Translations under genes and position numbers: made by a program | Shown here: positions 49,858 through 59,302 of the stretch, piece by piece | Layout: each line of letters begins with the position of its first letter | How positions within the stretch are numbered: position 1 is the stretch's first letter | Origin: Ensifer adhaerens | GTDB taxonomy: Bacteria > Pseudomonadota > Alphaproteobacteria > Rhizobiales > Rhizobiaceae | Assembly (NCBI RefSeq): GCF_000697965.2 | Contig: NZ_CP015880.1 | Location: 4,007,186-4,071,185, forward strand | DNA: 64,000 nt | Direction: 5' to 3' | The notes under the pieces: model-generated | Database searches by the model: none | What the model saw: the letters and a program-made list of their open reading frames with translations, nothing else | Told to the model about the DNA's origin: nothing

Positions 49858-51438
49858 ATGCCTGCTTCGATTTCACTCTCCCGTATTTCGTGGTCCGCGC
49901 CTGAGGGCCGAAGCCTCCTTTCCGATCTCGACCTGAGCTTTGGTCCCGTTCGCACCGGCCTTGTCGGTCGCAATGGCGTGGGAAAATCCACCCTGCTGCG
50001 ACTGGTCGAGGGAACGCTGGCGCCGCAGGCCGGCAAGGTCAGCGTCGTCGGCAGCCTCGGCGTGCTCAGCCAGACCGTTCAGGTCGCGGCCGACGAGACC
50101 GTCGCCAATCTCTTCGGCGTCACCGACGCGCTTGCGGTTCTGCAGAAAGCAGAAGAGGGGGGCGCCACCCTTGACGAACTGGCTTCCGCCGACTGGACGC
50201 TGGAGGCCCGCATGGAGGAAGCGCTGGCGCGCGTCGGTCTGGACGCTTCGGCGGAAACGCGCCTTGCCGCCTTGTCCGGCGGGCAGATGACCCGCGTGAA
50301 GCTTGCCGCGCTCGTCTTCAAGGAGCCTGACTTCATCCTGCTCGACGAACCCACCAACAATCTCGACCGCGAGGGGCGGGCGGCCGTCGCTGCGCTGATG
50401 GCGGGCTGGCGCGGCGGCGCCATCGTCGTCAGCCATGATCGCGAACTCCTGGAAGAGATGGACGCAATCGTCGAACTGACAACGCTCGGCGCCACCACCT
50501 ACGGCGGCAATTGGAGCCACTATCGTGAACGCAAGGCGATCGAGCTGGCGTCTGCTCGCCACGATCTCGCCGATGCCGAGCGGCGTCTGGCCGAGGTCGA
50601 GCGCAAGACCCAGGAGACGGCCGAACGCAAGGCGCGCAAGGATGCCGCCGGCCGCCGCAAGCGCGCCAAGGGCGACGAACCGCTGCTCTTGCTCGACGCC
50701 AGGAAGGAGCGTAGCGAAAAGACCGGCGGCGACAATGCCCGCCTTGCGGACCGGCGACGGGACCAGGCGGTCGGCGATCTCGTCGAAGCGCGCGAGCGCA
50801 TCGAAATCCTGCAGCCGCTGACTGTTCGCCTGCCGCCGACCGGACTGCCTGCCGGTCGCAGTGTCCTGCAGGTCGATAACGTCGGCGTCGGCTATGAACG
50901 GGGGAAGCCGGTCGTCGACCGGCTGTCGCTCTCGATCGTCGGGCCGGAGCGCGTTGCGCTTACCGGCCGCAACGGTTCGGGCAAGACGACCCTGCTGTCG
51001 CTGCTGACGGGTGATCTACAGCCATGGTCCGGCAGCGTGCGCCTGCTCGTCGATCACGCCGTGCTCGACCAAAAGGTAAGCCTGCTCGATCCCGCGCTCT
51101 CTATCCGCGACAATTTTCGGGGTCTCAATCCTGATGCCAGCGAGAACGATTGCCGGGCAGCGCTCGCCCGCTTCATGTTCCGGGCCGATGCTGCCCTGCA
51201 GGTCGTCTCGAGCCTCAGCGGCGGCCAGATGCTGCGGGCCGGTCTGGCCTGCGTGCTCGGTGGTCGCAATCCGCCGCAGCTCCTGATCCTCGACGAGCCG
51301 ACCAACCATCTGGATATCGATTCCATCGAGGCGGTCGAGGCGGGGCTCAGGGCCTATGACGGCGCGCTGCTCGTCGTCAGCCACGACCGGGCCTTCCTGG
51401 AGGCGATCGGCATCACCAGGCGGATCGAACTTTCCTGA
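49858..51438 (+). CDS. ABC-F family ATPase
   Basis: 526 aa from ATG 49858 after AGGGAAAA. Two ABC domains without membrane segments: first VGRNGVGKST, LSGGQMTRVKLA, ILLDEPTNNLD; second TGRNGSGKTT, LSGGQMLRAGLA, LILDEPTNHLD. A basic linker (ERKARKDAAGRRKRAKG) joins them. ABC-F proteins act on ribosomes, as translation factors or in antibiotic protection; which applies here is not determinable. Related to the Uup/YheS-like group by layout. Confidence 0.9.
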   Translation: MPASISLSRISWSAPEGRSLLSDLDLSFGPVRTGLVGRNGVGKSTLLRLVEGTLAPQAGKVSVVGSLGVLSQTVQVAADETVANLFGVTDALAVLQKAEEGGATLDELASADWTLEARMEEALARVGLDASAETRLAALSGGQMTRVKLAALVFKEPDFILLDEPTNNLDREGRAAVAALMAGWRGGAIVVSHDRELLEEMDAIVELTTLGATTYGGNWSHYRERKAIELASARHDLADAERRLAEVERKTQETAERKARKDAAGRRKRAKGDEPLLLLDARKERSEKTGGDNARLADRRRDQAVGDLVEARERIEILQPLTVRLPPTGLPAGRSVLQVDNVGVGYERGKPVVDRLSLSIVGPERVALTGRNGSGKTTLLSLLTGDLQPWSGSVRLLVDHAVLDQKVSLLDPALSIRDNFRGLNPDASENDCRAALARFMFRADAALQVVSSLSGGQMLRAGLACVLGGRNPPQLLILDEPTNHLDIDSIEAVEAGLRAYDGALLVVSHDRAFLEAIGITRRIELS

Positions 51439-51443
51439 CGGGA

Positions 51444-52346
51444 CTATTCCGCCCAGCGCGCGTCGCCGGTAAAGGCGATCGTCAGCCAGCGGTCATGGCC
51501 GGGATCACCGATCTCCTCGCCGATCTCGGCGCGGATCCGGTCGAGTTCGGCGAGCGTGCCGACCTTGGTTTCGGGCGTTCCGATCAGATAGACCTCGATC
51601 GTCTTGGAGCGCCCGACCTTGGCGACATAGGTGCGGTAATCGGCAAAGCCGTGGCGTGTGACGGCGTTCGCCGCTGCCTGCCGCACGCGCTCGTCAAGCT
51701 CGGCGGGTGCGACGAGGAAGATCTCCTTCAGCGCCTGGAAGACCGTGCGGATCGGCAGCGGGATCAGGCAGAGCGTCAGCACGATCAGGATCGCCGGGTC
51801 GACATAGGGCGTGACGTACTCGTAGGCCGTTCCCTTCAAGGCGGCGGCGATCGCAAAGGCGACGAGCAGGGCGGAGGTAATCGCGCCGGACATCGCCCAG
51901 GCGCGCACGTCGAGCGCCAGGAACTCCGAGCCGATCGGCCGGTTCGCCCGGCGTACATAGAAGAACATGAAGGCGCAGATCACCACGACGACGGCGGCAT
52001 AGGCGATCGCCCAGTCGAAGGCGAGGTGATTGCCGCCCGACAGAATGGAGCCGACGGCGTTCACCATCGCGTAGAAGGAAAGCAGGGTCAGAAGGCCGGC
52101 ATTGAAGAGCAGCACCATCGGTTCGATGTGCCAGAAGCCCATCTGGAAGCGCTTGCTCGGTTTCGGGATAAGCTGCGTCACGCCAAGCGCAAGCAAGGTC
52201 ATGGAGGCGTCGACGGCCGAGAAGACGCCGTCGAACACGATGGAAACCGAGCCCGATAGCAGACCGAAGATAACGCCCGTCACCCCGACGACCACGGTGG
52301 CCGCGATCGATTGTTTGAGGACTGTCTGTTCGCTTGGCGCACTCAT
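51444..52346 (-). CDS. Cation diffusion facilitator family transporter
   Basis: 300 aa with about six membrane segments. The metal-site helix shows VFDGVFSAVDASMTLLALG (Asp-x3-x-Asp spacing of the CDF family), and the C-terminal cytoplasmic domain has KTIEVYLIGTPETKVG. It exports a divalent metal (Zn, Fe or Mn class) in exchange for protons; the metal is not predictable. It is convergent with the ABC-F gene, 5 bp apart. Confidence 0.85.
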   Translation of the reverse strand: MSAPSEQTVLKQSIAATVVVGVTGVIFGLLSGSVSIVFDGVFSAVDASMTLLALGVTQLIPKPSKRFQMGFWHIEPMVLLFNAGLLTLLSFYAMVNAVGSILSGGNHLAFDWAIAYAAVVVVICAFMFFYVRRANRPIGSEFLALDVRAWAMSGAITSALLVAFAIAAALKGTAYEYVTPYVDPAILIVLTLCLIPLPIRTVFQALKEIFLVAPAELDERVRQAAANAVTRHGFADYRTYVAKVGRSKTIEVYLIGTPETKVGTLAELDRIRAEIGEEIGDPGHDRWLTIAFTGDARWAE

Positions 52347-52559
52347 GATCTTGTTATTACTCCGGTTTTGGTGGGGTGCGTAGGCGTTGGCAGTGTCGAA
52401 ATGGTGGCAAGACGGGTGGATGGCGCTGCAAGCATAGCGTTTCGGCCAGCCGCAAGACAGCCGCCCAGGGCCTGGTCCGGGGCGTGCAGTTGTCTTTCGC
52501 CGGTCGTGGGCTCAGAATTGACGAAGGCCCGCGGCAGGAGAATGGGCTGTGGAGGGGAC

Positions 52560-53336
52560 ATGATCGTCGAGATGCTGCTCGGTGCACTCTTCGTGTGTGG
52601 CACGGTCGCACTGACGCTTGCTGCGTACTTCCTGATGCGGCTGATCATGGGCGGCGAGGCCGAGGGCCATGAAAAGGAGCTGGCCAGTTCGGTCATCTTC
52701 CGGATCTCGGCACTGCATGGCCTGATCCTTGCGCTCGTGTTCGCGCAGGAGATGGTCGAGTACCAGCAGCTCAAATACGAAATGGCGACCGAAGCCGGCG
52801 CTATCGCCGACATCTACTATGATGCCGCACGCTACGGTGAAGGCTTCAAGGCACCGATCCAGCAGGCGATATCCGCCTACGTGTCCCAGGTGATCGACGG
52901 CGAGTGGCAATCATTGGCGGACAAGGGCCGTCTTTCAAATGAGGCCTGGGCGTTCTGGGACAAGGCCTACCAGCATGTGCTGAACCTCGTGCCCGCCGAC
53001 AAGCGTCAGGAGAGCCTGCGCAGCCAGATGCTGGAGCGGCTGCACGACGTTTCGCAGAGCCGGACCAAGCGGGAAAGCAACGTCGCGGACTCGATCGACA
53101 GCATCTTCTGGTTCGCGGCACTCTCCGGTGTGATCTTCATCGCGCTCGCCTATTATGCCTATCCGCCGAGACGGCGGAACCTGCTGCTGCTCTGCCTCTT
53201 CGGCGCCTATACCGGCATCATCCTGTTCCTGATCTACGCCTTCTCCAATCCGTATCAGCCGCCGGCAGCACTGGCGCCGGGGCCACTCGAACGGGTGCAG
53301 GAGCAGATCAACGCGTCGCCCGCGACCGGCTTATAA
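52560..53336 (+). CDS. DUF4239 membrane protein
   Basis: 258 aa from ATG 52560 (TGGAGGGGAC upstream; ATG 52542 is an alternative). Two N-terminal and two C-terminal hydrophobic segments enclose a cytoplasmic helical region, with SVIFRISALHGLILALVFAQEMVEYQQ and ALAYYAYPPRRRNLLLLCLFGAYTG typical of DUF4239 (bestrophin-like). Function unknown. The 213 bp upstream hold no other gene. Confidence 0.8.
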   Translation: MIVEMLLGALFVCGTVALTLAAYFLMRLIMGGEAEGHEKELASSVIFRISALHGLILALVFAQEMVEYQQLKYEMATEAGAIADIYYDAARYGEGFKAPIQQAISAYVSQVIDGEWQSLADKGRLSNEAWAFWDKAYQHVLNLVPADKRQESLRSQMLERLHDVSQSRTKRESNVADSIDSIFWFAALSGVIFIALAYYAYPPRRRNLLLLCLFGAYTGIILFLIYAFSNPYQPPAALAPGPLERVQEQINASPATGL

Positions 53337-53342
53337 CCGGTG

Positions 53343-54611
53343 TCAAGCGAACTGCCCCAGCCGCAGCAGGTCTCCCGTGGCGGCGCCATCGTCGAGCGCC
53401 GTGGTGCGCGCGGCCTCAGGACGCGGCGGCGGCATGGAATGGCCGATCGCAAACAGAAGCGCACCTGCCGCAGCAAATGCCCCGAACAGCAGGAACATGC
53501 CGGCGCCGCCGACGGCGCCAAGCGCAAGGCCGCCGGTGAGCGGCCCGAGGAAGTTTCCAAACGTCGAGAGCGAATGGGCACCGAAATAGGTGCCGCGGTT
53601 GCCGGCGTTGGAAATTCCATCGACCAGCACATATTCCGACGGCACGACCAGCACCTCGCCTATGGTGAAAAGGATCATCGAGGCGACGAGCATTTCCATT
53701 CCGGACGAGGCGGCAAAGCCGATTTCGCCGATCAGGAACAGCAGGCTGCCAAGCGACAGCGCATGCAGGGCGCCGATCCGTTCGATGACGAAGCGGGCCG
53801 GCGTGCTGGCGACCAGCACCGTTACCGCGTTGGTCGAAACCAGCAGCGCAAAAAGCGTGACGCCGTCCTCAAAGCCGGTATTGAGATACTGCGACAGGGT
53901 CACGGACCACTGACCGTGAACGGCGAGAAGCAGCGTGCCGCCGACGACGAAGAAGACCAGGCGCCGGTCACGCAAGGCGGCGACAAGTCCGCGCCAGCCA
54001 CCGGCACTCCCTGACGTTCGTTCGGTTTCGATAGCCTGCCTGTTGCTTGCCTCCGGTACCGTGAGCAAGAGCACGAGACCGAAGGCTGCGTGGATGACGC
54101 CCGCGATGACGAAAAGCGTCACATAGGCAGCGCCGACCCATACGCCGATCAATGGCCCGATCGCCCAGCCGGCATTGATGGCGAGATAACGCCAGGAGAA
54201 AACCTTGAGGCGCAGATGTTCAGGCGCCGCATCGCTCATCAAGGCGCGCGCGACCGGTTCAAAAACGGCGGCGGCAACGGCGGAAACGATGTGGGCCAGC
54301 GCGAAGGCGGCGATCGATTGTGCCAGTCCGAGCCCGGCCAGCGCCAGTCCGGCCATGAAGAGTGCGACGGTCAACACGCCTTTTCGGCCAATCCGATCGG
54401 AGAGCGTGCCGGCGAACGGGCTGACGATCGCGCCGAGCAGCGGCCCCACGCCGATCAACGCGCCGATGCTGGCAGGGTTGAGGCCGAAGTCACGCTGGAG
54501 GCGGATTGCAAGGAAGGTCAGGCTCATGCCCTTGGCAATCGTCACCACACCGGAGCCCGCGATGAGAAGCAGTGCGACGAAGCGGCCGGCTTTTTCGGAA
54601 TAGGCAGTCAT
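53343..54611 (-). CDS. Major facilitator superfamily transporter
   Basis: 422 aa, twelve membrane segments. The MFS loop 2-3 motif is GTLSDRIGRKGVLTVALFMAG. The product is full length. It is an efflux- or uptake-type transporter of unknown substrate. ATG 54611 (MTAYSEKAGRFVALLLIAG) is preferred over GTG 54620. Confidence 0.88.
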   Translation of the reverse strand: MTAYSEKAGRFVALLLIAGSGVVTIAKGMSLTFLAIRLQRDFGLNPASIGALIGVGPLLGAIVSPFAGTLSDRIGRKGVLTVALFMAGLALAGLGLAQSIAAFALAHIVSAVAAAVFEPVARALMSDAAPEHLRLKVFSWRYLAINAGWAIGPLIGVWVGAAYVTLFVIAGVIHAAFGLVLLLTVPEASNRQAIETERTSGSAGGWRGLVAALRDRRLVFFVVGGTLLLAVHGQWSVTLSQYLNTGFEDGVTLFALLVSTNAVTVLVASTPARFVIERIGALHALSLGSLLFLIGEIGFAASSGMEMLVASMILFTIGEVLVVPSEYVLVDGISNAGNRGTYFGAHSLSTFGNFLGPLTGGLALGAVGGAGMFLLFGAFAAAGALLFAIGHSMPPPRPEAARTTALDDGAATGDLLRLGQFA

Positions 54612-54750
54612 CACGGGCACCTGCTGGCTGGAATCCGCCCGGTCTCCTTAAGAGATGGGGCGGCATAAAAGGAAGAAACGCCTATGCGATTACAGCCGGC
54701 ACGTGTGTTCGGCAAGGGGCGTCGATTCCCAATGGGGCCCGGCATGAACA

Positions 54751-54784
54751 GAAAAGCCCGAGGCGGCCGTCGGCCGCCTCGGGG
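54751..54784 (-). terminator. Rho-independent terminator after the deaminase gene
   Basis: 12-bp perfect stem CCCGAGGCGGCC (54757-54768) / GGCCGCCTCGGG (54772-54783) with a 3-nt loop. On the minus strand it is followed by CTTTTC. It closes the ankyrin-deaminase transcription unit. Confidence 0.8.
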
Positions 54785-54822
54785 CTATTCGCAACGTGAT
54801 GGCCGGGCGTTGGCCCGACGAC

Positions 54823-55293
54823 TCAAGTCTTGGCCAGGCGCTCTTGCCAGGCGGCGTAAAGCGGTGTCGTTTCGGCATCGTCGACCGGCACATGGCGGAA
54901 GCGCATGGCCTGCTCGGCGAGCGGTTTTGCCAGTTCCGCATAGATCGCTGCGGTCGAGAGGCCAAAGGGTTCGGCGTCGGCATTCGAGTTCGCATAGGCG
55001 ATCTCGGTGATTCCGGCCATGCGCATGGCCGCCAGGCACATCGGGCAGGGCTGGCCGCTGGCATAGACGGCGGCGCCTTCGAGCCGCGGGGAACGAAGGT
55101 TTTGGGCGGCGGAACGCAACGCGTTCAGTTCCGCATGCGAGGTAGGGTCGCCGGATGACAGCATCTCGTTGACGCCGCGACCGACGATCTCGCCATCCTT
55201 GACGACGACGGCGCCGAAGGGGCGTCCGCCTTTCTCGATGTTGCGGCGGGCAAGCGTTACTGCCTCGGCCAGATAGGTCTGTTCCTGGGTCAT
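54823..55293 (-). CDS. Nucleoside/guanine deaminase (CMP/dCMP deaminase fold)
   Basis: 156 aa. Zinc-binding motifs HAELNAL (His and catalytic Glu) and PCPMCLAAM. The C-terminal FRHVPVDDAETTPLYAAWQER resembles guanine deaminase GuaD more than tRNA adenosine deaminase TadA. Cytoplasmic. It lies 12 bp after the ankyrin gene on the same strand, so the two are co-transcribed. Confidence 0.85.
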   Translation of the reverse strand: MTQEQTYLAEAVTLARRNIEKGGRPFGAVVVKDGEIVGRGVNEMLSSGDPTSHAELNALRSAAQNLRSPRLEGAAVYASGQPCPMCLAAMRMAGITEIAYANSNADAEPFGLSTAAIYAELAKPLAEQAMRFRHVPVDDAETTPLYAAWQERLAKT

Positions 55294-55304
55294 GAGAGTT
55301 CTTT

Positions 55305-55979
55305 CTAGCGTGCGCCGGCGTCGGCCAGCAGCCTCTCGATCTTGCCATAGCCGCGCTGGCGGGCATGGGTCAGCGGGCTGACACCCTCGCCATCGGCAAG
55401 GTTCACGTCGGCGCCGGCCTTGATCAGCAGGCGTACGATCTCGATGTGCTTTTCACCGCCACTGCCGAGGATGATGGCTTCGAGCAGCGCGGTCCAGCCG
55501 AGGCGGTTGACGTGATCGACGTCGATGCCGGCTTCGATCAAGGTCTTGACGGTCTCGACATGGCCGCGCTCTGCGGCCGGGATCAGCGCCGTTCCGCCAT
55601 AGCGGTTGGTGCTCTTGAGGTCGGCGCCATTGGCAAGCGTCAACTTCAGGATGTCGAGATGCCCACGCGCGCCGGCATAAAGATAGGGGCTGTCCTGGAT
55701 CTTGTCCTTGGCGTTGACGTCGGCGCCGGCCTCGATCAGGGCACGCGCCGCATCGACGCGATTTTCATGGGTGGCGGCGAGCAGCGCCGTCGCACCGCTG
55801 GCGTCGCGCGCTTCGATGCTCGCGCCTTCCTTGAGCAGCGCCTTGACCTTGTCTGGATCGCCGGTCTCGGCGGCGGAGATCAGCTGGTTTTCAAGCATCG
55901 AGGCCCCCACGGTTTGAGGTGCAAGGCTGAAGGCGGCAATGGATGCGCCGATCAGCGAGCCGAAAAGTCTTGGTCGCAT
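55305..55979 (-). CDS. Secreted ankyrin-repeat protein
   Basis: 224 aa. A signal peptide (MRPRLFGSLIGASIAAFSLAPQTVGAS) is followed by about five ankyrin repeats, each with the DxxGxTALxxA type core (DASGATALLAATHENRVDAARALIEAGADV, NRYGGTALIPAAERGHVE, NRLGWTALLEAIILG). Probably periplasmic, protein-binding. Ankyrin proteins next to enzymes often act as partners or protectors; here the neighbour is a deaminase, which is cytoplasmic, so no direct pairing is implied. Confidence 0.85.
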   Translation of the reverse strand: MRPRLFGSLIGASIAAFSLAPQTVGASMLENQLISAAETGDPDKVKALLKEGASIEARDASGATALLAATHENRVDAARALIEAGADVNAKDKIQDSPYLYAGARGHLDILKLTLANGADLKSTNRYGGTALIPAAERGHVETVKTLIEAGIDVDHVNRLGWTALLEAIILGSGGEKHIEIVRLLIKAGADVNLADGEGVSPLTHARQRGYGKIERLLADAGAR

Positions 55980-56256
55980 TTGTTCTTTCCGATCATGCGG
56001 GCCGGCCGAATGGGTCGGTCGATCGCAATGGTTCCGGTTAAGAGCGGACGAGGAAACCTCGAAAGGGCTCCATCCGTGCCGCTCTTGCTCATCGCAATCT
56101 CGTGCTTACTTGAGCCGATCCGTGACCTTTTCAAGGGCGCAAGACACGCGTCGTCGCCGAACGTCTCCCGCGCCCGGCGTGGCCCTCCCGTGTGCGACCA
56201 TAGGCAGTGCCGCATTCATTTGGAAATTAAATGTATGAATGCTATCAAGTGGAAAT

Positions 56257-57129
56257 ATGAATGATCAACCTTTCGATCTGGATCTGCTGAAAGCCTTCGC
56301 GGCGGTGGCCGATTGCGGCGGTTTCACCGCTGCGGCCGGCCGGCTCAATTCCACCCAGTCGACCGTCAGCCAGAAAGTCCTGCGGCTGGAAGAGCAGGCC
56401 GGCCATCGGCTGCTCGAACGCAGCCATCGCCAGGTCCGCCTGACGGAAGCGGGCGAGCAGTTGATCGGCTATGCACGGCGCATGCTGGCGTTGGACGCGG
56501 AAGTGCGGCAGCTTCTCTCGGGCGCATCGGTTGCCGCGACGCTGCGCCTCGGCCTGCCCGAGGACTTTGCAGCCGGCCGCACGACCAGCACACTCGCGGC
56601 CTTTGCCCGCCGCCACGAGAATGTCAGGCTCGAAGTGACGAGCGGGCTCAGCCGCGAGCTGCGGTCGCTCTATGATCGTGGCGAGCTCGATATCGTCGTC
56701 GTCAAGCAGCGCCGCGGCACGGGCGATGCCGTGAAACAGTGGCAGGAAAGCCTGTGCTGGATCGACAGCGCCGCCCATCCTGTTCTGGCGCTCGATCCTC
56801 TGCCGCTCGTCGTCTTTCCGCCGCGCGGCCTCTATCGCGACGACATGGTGGCGGCACTGGATGCCTCAGGGCGACGCTGGCGCGTGAGTTATACCAGTTC
56901 CAGCCTCGCCAGTATTCAGTCGGCGGTCGCCGATGGGCTGGGCATCAGCCTGCTGCCGGCCCGCGTCGTCCACGACCGGCACCGGACGGTGGGGCCGCAG
57001 CAAGGACTGCCGATGATCGAGACGATGGAGATCGCCCTCTATTACCGGCCCGAGGCCGGCGCGCTGGTCACGCGGTTGGCCGAAGACCTCTCGGCGCTCA
57101 TCGGCGATGACAGTCGGGACGAGGTATGA
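56257..57129 (+). CDS. LysR-family transcriptional regulator
   Basis: 290 aa from ATG 56257 (MNDQPFDLDLLKAFAAVADCGGF). N-terminal winged HTH (FTAAAGRLNSTQSTVSQKVLRLEEQAG) and a C-terminal LysR substrate-binding domain (LRLGLPEDFAAGRTTSTLAAF, VADGLGISLLPARVV). The ribosome-binding site is weak. The gene converges with an SDR gene; its target is not evident. Confidence 0.9.
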   Translation: MNDQPFDLDLLKAFAAVADCGGFTAAAGRLNSTQSTVSQKVLRLEEQAGHRLLERSHRQVRLTEAGEQLIGYARRMLALDAEVRQLLSGASVAATLRLGLPEDFAAGRTTSTLAAFARRHENVRLEVTSGLSRELRSLYDRGELDIVVVKQRRGTGDAVKQWQESLCWIDSAAHPVLALDPLPLVVFPPRGLYRDDMVAALDASGRRWRVSYTSSSLASIQSAVADGLGISLLPARVVHDRHRTVGPQQGLPMIETMEIALYYRPEAGALVTRLAEDLSALIGDDSRDEV

Positions 57130-57181
57130 CCTCGCCTTCGTAGCTCACCCCAATCCGTCGGCGGAAATGTCCAGAACGGTA

Positions 57182-57961
57182 TCAGAGCATCGAGCGGCTG
57201 AGGCCGCCATCGATGGGCAGCGCCACGCCGGTGATGTAGCTTGCCTGACGGCCCGCGAGGAAGGCTGCGGCCGCCCCGAATTCCGCCGGCGTGCCGTAGC
57301 GGCCGATCGGGATGTCGCGTTGGCTGCGGGCTGCGACCGTCTCGACATCGAGCCCTTCGCTTTCGGCGTCCATCCGGTCGAAGCTGAGCGTGCGGTCTGT
57401 GGCAAGCCTTCCGGGCAGAAGCAGGTTCACGGTCACGCCGTCGGCAGCGACCTCGCCGGCGAGCGTCTTCAGCCAGCCGGCAACCGCACTTCTGAGCGCA
57501 TTCGACGCGGTGAGCCCGACGATCGGTTCGCGGATACTGGTGGAGGCGACGGCGATAATGCGCCCGAACTGGCGTTCCCGCATGCCGGGCAGCAGCCGGC
57601 CGGCGATGCGCATGCCGGCCAGCACCATGGTCTCGAATTGAGAACGCCAGAAGTCCGGTTCGATGACCGAGGCAGGTGAGGGCGGCGGCCCGCCGCCATT
57701 CAGCACCAGAATGTCGATCGCGCCGAAATCGGCTTCGAGCTGGTCCAGCAGGCCATCGAGGCTTTCGGGCTTCGAGAGGTCGAGGGCGTAGCCGCGCGCC
57801 GAAGGGCTGATGTCGCTTGCCACCTTGGCCGCCGATGTCGCGTCGCGGCCGGTGAGCGCCACGATGACGCCTTCGCCGGCGAGAGCCTCGGCAATACCGC
57901 GCCCCAGCCCCTTGCTGCCGCCAAGCACCAGCGCACGTTTTCCGGCGATACCAAGATCCAT
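57182..57961 (-). CDS. Short-chain dehydrogenase/reductase
   Basis: 259 aa from ATG 57961 after AGGAGGG. Cofactor loop LVLGGSKGLGRGIAEAL, NGGGPP in place of the usual NNAG, catalytic Ser region IAVASTSIREP. The usual YxxxK motif is not obvious: the stretch after the Ser reads LTASNALRSAVAGWLK, with no Tyr four residues before a Lys. This matches a divergent SDR group found in many proteobacteria. Substrate unknown. Confidence 0.85.
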   Translation of the reverse strand: MDLGIAGKRALVLGGSKGLGRGIAEALAGEGVIVALTGRDATSAAKVASDISPSARGYALDLSKPESLDGLLDQLEADFGAIDILVLNGGGPPPSPASVIEPDFWRSQFETMVLAGMRIAGRLLPGMRERQFGRIIAVASTSIREPIVGLTASNALRSAVAGWLKTLAGEVAADGVTVNLLLPGRLATDRTLSFDRMDAESEGLDVETVAARSQRDIPIGRYGTPAEFGAAAAFLAGRQASYITGVALPIDGGLSRSML

Positions 57962-58061
57962 GACCGACCCTCCTCGATTGCGGAATTCAGAATGGCTCGG
58001 CATCCGAGCTACACCAGATTTCCTCGCAGCGGAATCGTTTTGACGTCAGTGGATGTCGGAA

Positions 58062-58092
58062 TGCAAAAGCCCGGCCGCACCGCGGCCGGGCT
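58062..58092 (-). terminator. Rho-independent terminator of the small secreted protein gene
   Basis: AGCCCGGCCGC (58068-58078) / GCGGCCGGGCT (58082-58092), 11-bp stem and 3-nt loop; on the minus strand followed by TTTTGC. Confidence 0.75.
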
Positions 58093-58119
58093 CTCAAGCG
58101 CCCTCCCTCATTCTGTCGC

Positions 58120-58380
58120 TTAGCGGCAGATGCGGATTTTCTTGTAGTAGCGGTTGCCGTAGCTGTCGTAGCGCTTCACCGTCTTCAGGAAGCAATAGGG
58201 TTCGTCCTCGTAGTAGTAGGGTCCGCCATAATAGCTGCCGACGTAGCCGACACGGCCGCTCCAGCCATGACCGTAGTAGCCGTTGCCGAAGCCGATCGAA
58301 ATGCCACCGGCCTGCGAAGGTGCTGCAAAGGAGATGGCAGCGGTAATGGCGACAGCGGCTGCGACGATGAACTTGCGCAT
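58120..58380 (-). CDS. Small secreted Gly/Tyr-rich protein
   Basis: 86 aa from ATG 58380 with GGAGAGATC upstream. Signal peptide MRKFIVAAAVAITAAISFAAPSQA, then a mature part of 60 residues dominated by Gly and Tyr (GNGYYGHGW, GSYYGGPYYYEDEPY) ending in KKIRICR with two cysteines. I do not recognise a function; similar short YG-rich exported proteins are common in rhizobia. Confidence 0.75.
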   Translation of the reverse strand: MRKFIVAAAVAITAAISFAAPSQAGGISIGFGNGYYGHGWSGRVGYVGSYYGGPYYYEDEPYCFLKTVKRYDSYGNRYYKKIRICR

Positions 58381-58549
58381 GATGATCTCTCCTCCGGATG
58401 GGTTGGGATGAACCTTTGTCATCCATGAGACGAAAGTCGCATGAAGCCGAGATATTCGCAGTTCCGGATGGAACAGGATGCTGCCGGCGGTTGCGCTGGA
58501 TCGCAATCGGCCGGCCACAGTCCGTGCCGGTTGCCGGCCGTTGCGGCCT

Positions 58550-59080
58550 TCAAGCGGCCTTCGGCGCCGCAGGTTCACGAATGCGGGCCATCGCGAACAC
58601 GTCGGCCAGCACACCGTTCCTCAGCGCATAGGCCCGGTGCGTACCCTCCATCTCGAAGCCGGCCTTGCGGTAGAGTGCGATAGCGGGCTCGTTGTCGGTA
58701 AAGACCGTAAGCTCGATGCGGCTGATGCCGAGCCAGTTATCGGCGGCGTCGATCAGAGCGGTCAGCAGCGACTTACCGATGCCCTCGCCGCGATGGTCGT
58801 CGTCGACGCTGATCCCAAGGGCCGCGGAATGATGCCGGCGCCCCTTGCTGCGATGCAGTCCGGCCATGCCGAGGATCCGGTCGGCGCGCTCGGCGACGAT
58901 GACGACGCTGACGTCCGAGAGGCTCTCCAACCACTTGCGTGTCTGTTCCGGGGTGGCGAACGGCTGGCGCAGCGTGCCCGAGCGGATGCCCGGCTGGCTC
59001 ATCAGCGCCGCGATCGCTTCGAAATCGACGACGCGGGCCGCGCGGATGTTGATATCTGAAGGGTCGTTTGCGTCGGTCAT
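58550..59080 (-). CDS. GNAT-family N-acetyltransferase
   Basis: 176 aa. The acetyl-CoA loop is DDDHRGEGIGKSLLTALIDAA (motif A), followed by ISRIELTVFTDNEPAIALYRKAGFEMEG (motif B). The acceptor is unknown; resemblance to the RimI/YhhY-like group is general. The 220 bp between it and ubiB hold a GC-rich imperfect hairpin (about 59265-59295) that may terminate ubiB. Confidence 0.87.
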   Translation of the reverse strand: MTDANDPSDINIRAARVVDFEAIAALMSQPGIRSGTLRQPFATPEQTRKWLESLSDVSVVIVAERADRILGMAGLHRSKGRRHHSAALGISVDDDHRGEGIGKSLLTALIDAADNWLGISRIELTVFTDNEPAIALYRKAGFEMEGTHRAYALRNGVLADVFAMARIREPAAPKAA

Positions 59081-59302
59081 TGTTTCCTCTCTTTGGTTCC
59101 GAGGAAACAGGTCCCAACCCTGCTCGCCTCGGCAGGGTTGGTGGGGGACATTTCGCTTAAGTCAGCGCAACAGGTCTCCCGCACACCCCTGGGGTATGCG
59201 TGCAAAGCACCATGACGAGAATAGAGCGATTATCCATGCGGGAAGGATAGCAAGCGTGGGTAGAAAGACAAGCCCGCCGCGCCGGTTCGGGCGCGGGCGG
59301 GA

